Shown in pieces: positions 1 to 6,356 of a stretch of DNA of 10,908 nucleotides (position 1 is its first letter; every line of letters starts with the position of its first letter). The notes under the pieces are model-generated. The model was not told the origin of the DNA. It worked only from the letters and a program-made list of their open reading frames with translations, and did no database searches. Source of the stretch: Maricaulis sp. (GTDB taxonomy: Bacteria > Pseudomonadota > Alphaproteobacteria > Caulobacterales > Maricaulaceae); assembly GCA_002694345.1 (NCBI GenBank), contig NZLV01000238.1, positions 1 through 10,908 of the forward strand, read 5' to 3'. Position numbers and translations under genes: made by a program.

Positions 1-273
1 CCCGGCGTTCACCGCCTGCTCCAGAAGCGGATCGACCTCTTCACGCTCGCGGACATTATAGGCCAGCGCCACCCGGCCAGACCCGTCATTGTCCCGCATC
101 ATGTCGGCATCAAAACTCTCACGCCGGAACAGGCCGAGCACGACGCCATTGAGCTGGAAGAAGACGATCTCGTCATTCTGGAAACTCGCCGTCCAGCCCA
201 TTGCCTCGTAAAAGGCGCGGGACCGGGCCGGGTCCGTGACGCCCAGCGTGATCAGGGAAATGCGTTGATCCAT
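1..273 (-). CDS. VOC family (glyoxalase/bleomycin-resistance fold) protein, partial
   Basis: The reverse strand reads 91 codons from an ATG at 273 and runs off the left edge, so only the N-terminal part is visible. The start (MDQRISLITLGV), followed by a DPARSRAFYEAMGW segment and then VFFQLNGVVLGLF, is the first beta-alpha-beta-beta unit of the vicinal oxygen chelate fold. An AGGAG ribosome binding site lies about six bases upstream of the ATG, which supports this start. VOC proteins include glyoxalases, dioxygenases and antibiotic-binding proteins. The visible part does not reveal the substrate or a complete metal site, so no specific function is assigned. The gene is divergent from the ion channel gene to its right. 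Confidence 0.85.
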   Translation of the reverse strand, partial: MDQRISLITLGVTDPARSRAFYEAMGWTASFQNDEIVFFQLNGVVLGLFRRESFDADMMRDNDGSGRVALAYNVREREEVDPLLEQAVNAG

Positions 274-425
274 GGCGGTTCTCCTTCCAGGACCAAACGC
301 TAGAACAAAAACGGAACATGTGTCCAGTGAAAAGCCGGATGGATTGCCCTGAGACAGGTCAGGCGCAAGACTGGCGTTGTCCCGGAATCGCTCCGGGCAC
401 AGCAGACCGACAGGACAGCTACACC

Positions 426-1187
426 GTGCTGAAGACCATCCGCTCCCTCTACGAAGCCAATACACCGGCGGCCCACCGCTTCCGCTATGGCCTGCTCGCC
501 TTCGACATTCTGGCGACGCTCTACGTGATCGCGACCTCCTTCTTCCCGCGTTCACTCGCGATCGAGCTGGGCGACATGCTTCTGGGTGTAGTGATCCTGG
601 CGGACTTCCTGGCGCGCCTGCTCATCGAGAAGGACAAGCGGATGATTTTCATCCGGCCGACGACCTGGGCGGACATCATCGCGATCGGCTCTTTCCTTGC
701 ACCGATTGCGGGTGAAGGCCTGGGCTTCCTGCGCATTCTGCGGACGCTGCGCCTGCTGCATTCCTACCAATTGCTGACCCGGCTGAGGAAAGACATCCGT
801 TTCTTCCGCAATCATGAGGAGGAATTGCTGGCAGGCCTGAACCTGGTGATCTTCCTCTTTGTCACCACCGGCCTGATCTATGCGCTACAATACGGGATCA
901 ATCCGCAGATCCGGAACTATGCCGACGCCTTCTATTTCACGGTGACCACGCTCACCACGACCGGGTTTGGCGATATCACGCTGGAAGGCACGAGCGGTCG
1001 CCTGCTCTCCGTGGCGGTGATGATTGTCGGCGTGACGCTCTTCCTGCGCCTGGCGCAGGTTCTCTTCCGCCCCACCAAGGTGCGCGAGGAATGCCAGAAA
1101 TGCGGACTGATGCTGCACGACGCCGACGCTGTGCATTGCAAGCACTGCGGCGAGACCATCCACATTCACACAGACGGGTCGACCTAG
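426..1187 (+). CDS. Voltage-gated-type potassium channel with C-terminal zinc ribbon
   Basis: This is a predicted inner-membrane cation channel of 253 residues from a GTG at 426, which has AGGA ten bases upstream. The frame is also open from an ATG at 318 (289 residues), but that extra N-terminus looks non-coding and has no clear ribosome binding site. Hydrophobic segments lie near residues 19-41, 47-66, 80-94, 101-114, 134-154 and 191-213. The fourth carries spaced arginines (RILRTLRLL) like a voltage-sensor S4. The pore loop contains TTTGFGD at 177-183, the K+ selectivity filter signature. No cyclic-nucleotide-binding or RCK domain is present. Instead the tail carries CQKCG and CKHCG (Cys 223, 226, 238, 241), a probable Cys4 zinc ribbon. 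K+ selectivity follows from the filter motif; gating by voltage or by zinc/redox state is inference. Confidence 0.88.
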   Translation: MLKTIRSLYEANTPAAHRFRYGLLAFDILATLYVIATSFFPRSLAIELGDMLLGVVILADFLARLLIEKDKRMIFIRPTTWADIIAIGSFLAPIAGEGLGFLRILRTLRLLHSYQLLTRLRKDIRFFRNHEEELLAGLNLVIFLFVTTGLIYALQYGINPQIRNYADAFYFTVTTLTTTGFGDITLEGTSGRLLSVAVMIVGVTLFLRLAQVLFRPTKVREECQKCGLMLHDADAVHCKHCGETIHIHTDGST

Positions 1188-1188
1188 C

Positions 1189-1989
1189 TCAGATCAGACC
1201 TGACAGCGGGCTGGACGGATCGGCATAGCGTTTTTTGGGCATGCGACCGGCGAGATAGGCTTCACGGCCGGCGATGACGGCGTGCTTCATGGCCGAGGCC
1301 ATGCGGATCGGGTCCTTCGCTTCGGCGATGGCGGTATTCATCAGGACACCGTCACAACCCAGCTCCATGGCAACGGCAGCATCCGATGCCGTGCCCACGC
1401 CCGCATCCACGATCACCGGGACCTGGGTCTGCTCGATGATGAGCCGGATATTGACCGGGTTCTGGATGCCCAGACCGGAGCCGATCGGCGCACCGAGCGG
1501 CATGATGGCGCAACAGCCGATCTCTTCCAGCTTCTTCGCGTAGACCGGATCATCCGAGCAATAGACCATGACGTCGAACCCGTCCTTGATCAGCATCTCG
1601 GCGGCGCGCAGCGTCTCGGCCATGTCGGGGTAAAGATGTTTGGGATCGGACAGGACTTCCAGCTTCACCAAATTCCAGCCACCGGCCTCGCGTGCCAGGC
1701 GCAGTGTGCGGACGGCGTCCTCGCCGGTGAAACAGCCCGCCGTATTGGGGAGGAAAGTGTAGTCTTCCGGTGAAATGAAATCGACCAGGCGCGGCTCGTC
1801 CGGATTGGACAGGTTCACCCGGCGGATCGCCACCGTGATCATGTCGGCCCCGGAGGCTTTCAGGGCCTCGGCATTCTGGGCGTAGGTGGCGTATTTGCCG
1901 GTGCCGATGATGAGGCGGGAGTTGAAGGTCCGGCCGGCCACGACCAGCGGCGTGTCCTCGACCGTCACATTCGGGTTTGCGTCATCCAT
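1189..1989 (-). CDS. thiG: Thiazole synthase ThiG
   Basis: ThiG condenses deoxyxylulose 5-phosphate, dehydroglycine and the ThiS thiocarboxylate to the thiazole phosphate of thiamin in the cytosol. The 266-residue product shows the family landmarks in order: IIGTGKY (27-33), PNTAGC (81-86), NLVKLEVL with the Schiff-base lysine at 109, MPLGAPIGSG (163-172), VDAGVGTASDA (194-204) and MNTAIAEA (217-224). Its length is normal. The frame is open back to 2286, but the ATG at 1989 has a perfect GGAGGT eight bases upstream and follows thiS by two bases, so that start is preferred. It forms a two-gene unit with thiS. No thiC, thiE, thiO or thiF lies in the window. Its stop is one base from the stop of the convergent channel gene. 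Confidence 0.97.
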   Translation of the reverse strand: MDDANPNVTVEDTPLVVAGRTFNSRLIIGTGKYATYAQNAEALKASGADMITVAIRRVNLSNPDEPRLVDFISPEDYTFLPNTAGCFTGEDAVRTLRLAREAGGWNLVKLEVLSDPKHLYPDMAETLRAAEMLIKDGFDVMVYCSDDPVYAKKLEEIGCCAIMPLGAPIGSGLGIQNPVNIRLIIEQTQVPVIVDAGVGTASDAAVAMELGCDGVLMNTAIAEAKDPIRMASAMKHAVIAGREAYLAGRMPKKRYADPSSPLSGLI

Positions 1990-1991
1990 GC

Positions 1992-2195
1992 CTATCCACC
2001 TCCGACAAAGGCGACTATCTCGATCCGGTCGCCGTTTTCCAGTGCCGTTTCGCCGTATTGCGAACGCGGCACGATCTCCAGATTGCGTTCGACCGCGATC
2101 TTGCGGCCATCTAGTTTGAGGTCGCTGACCAGGTCGGACACGCGGGCGCCCGCGGCCATCGACCGGTCTTGCCCATTGACTGTTAGCTGCAGCAC
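1992..2195 (-). CDS. thiS: Sulfur carrier protein ThiS
   Basis: ThiS is a small ubiquitin-fold sulfur carrier. Its C-terminal glycine is adenylated and turned into a thiocarboxylate that donates sulfur to ThiG. The 67-residue product begins with a beta strand (LQLTVNGQ), has the central AVERNLEIVPR segment and ends in EIVAFVGGG, the C-terminal tail of this family. The start chosen is a GTG at 2195, which matches the usual ThiS length and has AGAGG upstream at a somewhat long spacing. The frame stays open to 2282, but that extension would overlap aroQ and does not resemble ThiS. The gene is divergent from aroQ across 73 bp, in which I see no TPP riboswitch. Confidence 0.93.
   Translation of the reverse strand: MLQLTVNGQDRSMAAGARVSDLVSDLKLDGRKIAVERNLEIVPRSQYGETALENGDRIEIVAFVGGG
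1998..2003 (-). promoter_or_regulatory. thiG ribosome binding site embedded in the thiS C-terminal Gly codons
   Basis: Read on the minus strand, the last thiS codons are GGA GGT GGA TAG. The GGAGGT within them is a consensus Shine-Dalgarno site eight bases before the thiG ATG. The glycines that ThiS needs for chemistry therefore also supply the thiG translation signal, which fits translational coupling of the pair. Confidence 0.8.
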
Positions 2196-2268
2196 GGTTT
2201 CGCTTGACCTCTTCTGAGTCCTGACGTCTGTCACCTCGTAATTCGCCGAAGGGCTGCAAGGCAAGGCC

Positions 2269-2703
2269 ATGACCAAACCCATTCACATCCTCAACGGACC
2301 GAATCTCAATCTCCTCGGCACACGAGAGCCGGAGGTGTACGGCACGATGACGCTGGCGGATATTGAAACCGCCTGCGCGGACAAGGCCCGTGAGTTGGGC
2401 TTTACCCTTGTCTTCCGCCAGTCAAACCATGAAGGCGAGTTGATCGACTGGCTCCATGACGCAAACGTCAATGCTTCTGCAGTTGTTTTCAACCCGGGTG
2501 CATTTACGCATACATCGGTCGCTTTGCATGACGCCGTTCGCGCTATAGAACCTCCGGTCATCGAAGTTCACTTGAGTCAGACGGCAGCACGCGAAGACTT
2601 CCGGCATCACTCCTACGTCGCCCCTGTCGCCCGGGGATCCATTACCGGGTTGGGGCTGCAGAGCTATCTGCTGGGCATCGAAGCCGCTGCCAAATGTCTC
2701 TGA
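2269..2703 (+). CDS. aroQ: Type II 3-dehydroquinate dehydratase AroQ
   Basis: This cytosolic enzyme of the shikimate pathway removes water from 3-dehydroquinate to give 3-dehydroshikimate. The product has 144 residues, typical of the dodecameric type II class. The N-terminal LNGPNLNLLGTREPEVYG block places Arg19 and the catalytic Tyr24 as in the family. FNPGAFTHTS gives Asn75 and His81, EVHLSQ gives catalytic His101 and FRHHSY gives Arg112, so the active site appears complete. AAGG repeats just upstream of the ATG serve as the ribosome binding site. It is the first plus-strand gene after the divergent thiSG pair and sits 31 bp before accB, probably heading an aroQ-accB-accC-aat transcript. 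Confidence 0.98.
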   Translation: MTKPIHILNGPNLNLLGTREPEVYGTMTLADIETACADKARELGFTLVFRQSNHEGELIDWLHDANVNASAVVFNPGAFTHTSVALHDAVRAIEPPVIEVHLSQTAAREDFRHHSYVAPVARGSITGLGLQSYLLGIEAAAKCL

Positions 2704-2734
2704 TTACAATCGACGGAACCAAAGGCCTTTCATC

Positions 2735-3214
2735 ATGAGTTCTGATTCTCGTTCCCGTACGCCGATCGATCCCGCCCTCGTCCGTGAACTGGCGGATATC
2801 CTGCGCGAAACGGAATTGTCCGAAATCGAAGTCGAGCATGACGATCTGCGCCTGCGGATTGCCCGGCAGCTCACCGTAGCCCCGGTCGCCCAGACCGTGT
2901 CTGTACCGGCCGCCGCACCGGTCGCCGCCGCTCCGGCTGCTGCCGAAGCCGCTCCCGCTGCTGCGCCGGCAGGCGACAAGCCGGGTACGGTGAAGTCCCC
3001 GATGGTTGGCACGGCCTATCTCAAGCCGAACCCGGACAGCGCCAATTTCGTGCGCCCGGGCGATCAGGTGAAGAAGGGTGACACCATCCTGCTGGTCGAA
3101 GCCATGAAGACCTTCAACCCGATCACCGCCGAAAAAGACGGCACCGTGACCGATCTTCTGGTCGATGACGGCCAACCGGTGGAATACGGCGAACCGCTTT
3201 TCGTCCTGTCCTGA
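2735..3214 (+). CDS. accB: Biotin carboxyl carrier protein of acetyl-CoA carboxylase
   Basis: AccB carries biotin between the carboxylase and carboxyltransferase halves of acetyl-CoA carboxylase, the first step of fatty acid synthesis. The 159-residue protein has the usual three parts: an N-terminal helical domain (about 11-48), a flexible Ala/Pro-rich linker (about 49-82) and a biotinyl domain (83-159) starting at KSPMVGTAYL. The biotinylated lysine is Lys125 in EAMKTFN. The residues after it are TFN rather than the common MMN, a mild variant. A perfect 10-bp palindrome, AAAGGCCTTT (2721-2730), lies just before the ATG and includes the AAGG ribosome binding site. accC follows after 28 bp. 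Confidence 0.97.
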   Translation: MSSDSRSRTPIDPALVRELADILRETELSEIEVEHDDLRLRIARQLTVAPVAQTVSVPAAAPVAAAPAAAEAAPAAAPAGDKPGTVKSPMVGTAYLKPNPDSANFVRPGDQVKKGDTILLVEAMKTFNPITAEKDGTVTDLLVDDGQPVEYGEPLFVLS

Positions 3215-3242
3215 CCCCAGCAGCAAGGCGAGCGCTGAAGCC

Positions 3243-4589
3243 ATGTTCGACAAGATCCTGATCGCCAATCGCGGCGAGATTGCCCTTCGCGTCCACCGCG
3301 CCTGCCGCGAGATGGGTATCCGCACCGTGGCCATCCACTCGGAAGCCGATGCCAATGCCATGCATGTCCGCCTCGCGGATGAGAGCGTGTGCATCGGACC
3401 GCCGCCGGCCGGCAAATCCTATCTCAACATCCCCGCCATCATCACGGCGGCGGAAGTCACCGGCGCCCAAGCGGTTCACCCGGGCTATGGCTTCCTGTCG
3501 GAGAATGCGCGCTTCGCGGAGATCGTCGAAGCCCATGGCCTCGCCTTCATCGGCCCGACCGCGGACCATATCCGTATGATGGGCGACAAGATCACCGCCA
3601 AGAAGGCCGTGATGGACGCCGGCATCCCGGTCGTCCCCGGTTCCGAAGGCGGCGTGGCGACCTATGAAGACGCCAAGCCGATCGCCGAAGAGATCGGTTA
3701 TCCGGTCCTGATCAAGGCGGCGTCCGGTGGCGGTGGCCGCGGCATGAAGGTGGCCGAGAGCGCCGACAAGCTGAAAGAGGCGATGGATACCGCCTCGGCT
3801 GAAGCCGCTGCGGCGTTCGGTGACGGCACGGTCTATCTGGAAAAATATCTCGGCCAGCCGCGCCATATCGAAATCCAGGTCCTCGCGGATACGCATGGCA
3901 ATGTCGTGCATCTGGGCGAGCGGGACTGCTCCCTGCAGCGCCGCCACCAGAAGCTGCTTGAGGAAGCCCCCTCGCCGGCCCTGACCGATGCCGAGCGCGC
4001 CGAGATCGGTGACGTGGTCCGCAAGGCCATCTCCGCCATCGGCTATCGCGGTGTCGGCACGATCGAGTTCCTCTGGGAGAATGGCGAGTTCTACTTCATC
4101 GAGATGAATACGCGTCTCCAGGTGGAACACCCCGTCACCGAAATGATCACCGGCATCGACCTGGTCCGTGAACAGATCCGCGCGGCCGCAGGCCTGCCGC
4201 TGGAGATCACGCAGGACGACATCACGTTCGAAGGCTGGGCCATCGAGTGCCGCATCAATGCGGAGAACCCGAAGACGTTTGCCCCCTCCCCGGGCAAGGT
4301 CACCGAGTTCCACGCGCCGGGTGGTCTCGGCGTTCGCCTCGATTCTGCCCTTTATGCGGGCTATTCCATTCCGCCTTACTATGACAGCCTGATCGGCAAG
4401 CTGATCGTCCATGGCCGGACGCGTGAAGAGACGCTGCTGCGTCTGCGCCGCTCCCTGGAAGAAATGGTTGTCAGCGGTGTGGAAACCACGATCCCGATCT
4501 TCCTCGACCTTCTGGAAGAGGCCGATTTCGTGAATGGCGATTATCACATTCGCTGGCTCGAGGAGTGGCTGGCCCAACGCAACGGCTAG
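3243..4589 (+). CDS. accC: Biotin carboxylase subunit of acetyl-CoA carboxylase
   Basis: AccC uses ATP and bicarbonate to carboxylate biotin on AccB. The 448-residue product matches the 449-residue E. coli enzyme almost residue for residue, with numbering shifted by one. The start MFDKILIANRGEIALR is the biotin carboxylase N-terminal domain. Lys158 in IKAA, the glycine-rich ATP loop GGGGRGMK (162-169), His208, ERDCSLQRRHQK (227-238), Glu287, Arg291 and the QVEHP segment (293-297) are all present, and Arg337 lies in ECRIN. The active site is therefore intact. The frame is open upstream to 3165, inside accB, but the ATG at 3243 gives the family start. AccA and AccD must be encoded elsewhere. 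Confidence 0.98.
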   Translation: MFDKILIANRGEIALRVHRACREMGIRTVAIHSEADANAMHVRLADESVCIGPPPAGKSYLNIPAIITAAEVTGAQAVHPGYGFLSENARFAEIVEAHGLAFIGPTADHIRMMGDKITAKKAVMDAGIPVVPGSEGGVATYEDAKPIAEEIGYPVLIKAASGGGGRGMKVAESADKLKEAMDTASAEAAAAFGDGTVYLEKYLGQPRHIEIQVLADTHGNVVHLGERDCSLQRRHQKLLEEAPSPALTDAERAEIGDVVRKAISAIGYRGVGTIEFLWENGEFYFIEMNTRLQVEHPVTEMITGIDLVREQIRAAAGLPLEITQDDITFEGWAIECRINAENPKTFAPSPGKVTEFHAPGGLGVRLDSALYAGYSIPPYYDSLIGKLIVHGRTREETLLRLRRSLEEMVVSGVETTIPIFLDLLEEADFVNGDYHIRWLEEWLAQRNG

Positions 4590-4615
4590 CCGGCCACGCC
4601 CAAGGCGGAGGCTTG

Positions 4616-5296
4616 ATGCGCGGTTTTGGTGCCCAGGACCTGATTGACTGCTACGCCCGCGGCGTCTTCCCCATGGCGGAAGGCCGCGACGATCCGCGCA
4701 TCTATTTGCTGGACCCGGACGAGCGGGGCATTCTCCCGCTCGACCATTTCCATATATCCCGCAGCCTGAGGAAGACGGTCCGCCAGGACCTGTTCCAGGT
4801 CTCCATCAATGTGGGCTTTCTGGACGTGGTGGCCGGCTGTGCGGCGCCAGCACCCGGCCGGGAAGAAACCTGGATCAATTCCGGCATTCTCTCGCTCTAC
4901 AGCGAACTGCACGAATTGGGGATCGCGCACTCGGTGGAGTGCTGGTCCGGCGGTGACCTGGTCGGCGGCCTGTATGGCGTCGCCCTGGGCGGAGCCTTCT
5001 TCGGTGAGAGCATGTTTTCGCGGCGACGGGATGCCTCCAAGGTGGCGCTCGTCCATCTTATCGCACGCTTGCGGGCCGGCGGATTTGTGCTGCTGGACAC
5101 CCAGTTCACGACCGAGCATCTGGAACGTTTCGGTGCCGAAACCATTCCGCGTGACGACTACCGCACCCGACTGGATGCGGCCTTGTCAGTGCAGGCAGAT
5201 TTTCATGGCTTGCCCGACGAGATCAGCGGGGCGAGAGCCCTGGAACTGGCCCTGTCGGACGGTCAGGACCGGCAGTCCAGCACCCAGATATCATAG
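4616..5296 (+). CDS. aat: Leucyl/phenylalanyl-tRNA-protein transferase Aat
   Basis: Aat transfers Leu or Phe from aminoacyl-tRNA to the N-terminus of proteins beginning with Arg or Lys, marking them for ClpS/ClpAP degradation (bacterial N-degron pathway). The 226-residue product has the family blocks in order: CYARGVFPMAEG (12-23), TWIN (86-89), AHSVECW (104-110), GGLYGVALGGAFFGESMFS (117-135), SKVALVHL (141-148) and LLDTQF (159-164). The ATG at 4616 has GGAG five bases upstream. The longer in-frame start at 4565 would overlap accC and lacks family similarity. It lies 26 bp after accC, so co-transcription is likely. Its last 34 bases overlap the 3' end of the convergent DUF2155 gene. Confidence 0.96.
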   Translation: MRGFGAQDLIDCYARGVFPMAEGRDDPRIYLLDPDERGILPLDHFHISRSLRKTVRQDLFQVSINVGFLDVVAGCAAPAPGREETWINSGILSLYSELHELGIAHSVECWSGGDLVGGLYGVALGGAFFGESMFSRRRDASKVALVHLIARLRAGGFVLLDTQFTTEHLERFGAETIPRDDYRTRLDAALSVQADFHGLPDEISGARALELALSDGQDRQSSTQIS

Positions 5297-5736
5297 ACCG
5301 GGTGTTCCAGCGGGTTCTGGGCCGGGCGGGAGGCAAACATCCAGCCCGAGAAGATCTGCTCGCCATCGACATCCACGCCGAACCCGTCCGTGCGACGGTC
5401 ATGGATTTCCAGGAAGGCATAGGTTTCCGGAGTCTCTTCCGGCGGGCGTTTGCGGCAGTAATGCGCGGTGACGGAGAGCGCGCCGAACTGGGCGGTCTCG
5501 CCGATCGGAATCTCGAAATCCCGGGTCCGTGCAGTCACCTTGTCCAAGCCGCGCAGGACGACGATATCGCCCGGCTCGCTGGACAGGGGGCCACGATTGC
5601 GCGCATCGGGATCATCCCGGCGCAGCAGGTCGGCAATGGCATCACTGTCCTGGCCGGACGCGGATGCATCCTGCGCCTGGGCGGAGGTCGCCATCAGACA
5701 GGCTACGGAAAGGGAAACAAGAAATCGGGTTTTCAT
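5263..5736 (-). CDS. DUF2155 domain-containing exported protein
   Basis: The product is 157 residues from an ATG at 5736. It begins with a Sec signal peptide (MKTRFLVSLSVACLMATSAQA) with a likely cut after residue 21, so the mature protein should be periplasmic. A polar stretch follows, then the DUF2155 core: VVLRGLDKVTARTRDFEIPIGE (about 59-80), AHYCRKRPPEE and a strongly family-like end from GWMFASRPAQNPLEH to YDIWVLDC. Cys94 and Cys155 could form a disulfide. A longer GTG start at 5781 would overlap the upstream stop codon in a GTGA arrangement, but it would bury the signal peptide, so it is less likely. It follows the NDUFA12-family gene by 41 bp on the same strand. Its function is unknown; this pairing is common in alphaproteobacteria. 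Confidence 0.92.
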   Translation of the reverse strand: MKTRFLVSLSVACLMATSAQAQDASASGQDSDAIADLLRRDDPDARNRGPLSSEPGDIVVLRGLDKVTARTRDFEIPIGETAQFGALSVTAHYCRKRPPEETPETYAFLEIHDRRTDGFGVDVDGEQIFSGWMFASRPAQNPLEHPVYDIWVLDCRS

Positions 5737-5777
5737 GGCGCCCACTCTGCCGTGGGATTGTGACCGTGTCGAGACGC

Positions 5778-6188
5778 TCACGCCTCGTCCGGGGACCAGG
5801 CCTGATAATCACCCGACGATGCCTGGCGCTTCTCGTTCACGAGAAGGCTGCCCGTGGGGCGATAGGCGTAGACCGTGCCCGTGAGATTGGGATGGTGATC
5901 CTTCTCCCAGGACTGACGGTGAAGCGGGGCTTCGCTCGGCGGCGTATCGAAGGTGTGGTGCAGCCAGCCATGCCAGTCCGACGGGACGCGGGACGCATCG
6001 GCGTAACCCTTGTAGACCACCCAACGGCGCTTGCGGCCGTCCGGACCGGTATTGCCGCGCTCGGTGAAGTAGCGGTTGCCATATTCATCCTCGCCCACCT
6101 TCTGGGCTCCGCGCATGGCGAGCGTCAGGAAGGTTCCCGGCGTGGCGTCTTTCCACCAGACGAAAATCTTGGCGATGAATCCGAACAT
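5778..6188 (-). CDS. NDUFA12-family NADH:ubiquinone oxidoreductase accessory subunit
   Basis: The product has 136 residues. It begins MFGFIAKIFVWWKDATPGT, continues with GEDEYGNRYFTE and RRWVVYKGYADASRVPSDWHGWLHHT, and has a WEKDHHPNLTGT block near the middle. These are hallmarks of the NDUFA12 (B17.2) family, an accessory subunit of respiratory complex I shared by mitochondria and alphaproteobacteria and found on its peripheral arm. The protein has no membrane segments. It is probably the first gene of a two-gene unit with the DUF2155 gene, and it is divergent from the NrdJ-like gene. The main nuo operon is not in this window, as is usual for this accessory gene. Confidence 0.95.
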   Translation of the reverse strand: MFGFIAKIFVWWKDATPGTFLTLAMRGAQKVGEDEYGNRYFTERGNTGPDGRKRRWVVYKGYADASRVPSDWHGWLHHTFDTPPSEAPLHRQSWEKDHHPNLTGTVYAYRPTGSLLVNEKRQASSGDYQAWSPDEA

Positions 6189-6223
6189 GGTCTTGAGCTC
6201 CGAGTCGGGCAGGTCGTTCGTGG

Positions 6224-6254
6224 CTTATATGCCTGTGCGAGCGCGTGGGGTCCA
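6224..6254 (-). promoter_or_regulatory. Possible promoter of the NDUFA12-family gene (weak)
   Basis: On the minus strand TGGACC (6254-6249) is followed after 19 bases by TATAAG (6229-6224), about 36 bases before the start codon. The -10 match is good, but the -35 match is moderate and the spacing is long. This is a weak candidate from base patterns alone. Confidence 0.2.
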
Positions 6255-6356
6255 GTGCCGAACGCGGCTCCCGGCGTCTTCGGGTTTCTCCGCCCGGCTG
6301 CGCCGCGTTAGAGTCTTTCAACTCCCGGGCGATTCGGGATGGCGAAGGGCGGATAC

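Noticed and set aside
2196..2268. A possible TPP riboswitch ahead of thiSG.
   Set aside because: The gap is only 73 bp and lacks the CUGAGA core and the second conserved thi-box block on the thiS strand.
3123..4577. A 484-codon minus-strand frame opposite accC.
   Set aside because: It is in codon register with accC, which is a complete and well conserved enzyme. The antisense product has no recognisable domain.
6270..6290. A possible hairpin CCCGGCGTCTTCGGG in the gap before the NrdJ-like gene.
   Set aside because: The stem is only about four base pairs and there is no U-tract; in GC-rich sequence this is expected by chance.
5529..6311. A 260-codon plus-strand frame across the DUF2155 and NDUFA12-family genes.
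   Set aside because: It is in register with the minus-strand NDUFA12-family gene, has no family features, and both minus-strand genes are clear.
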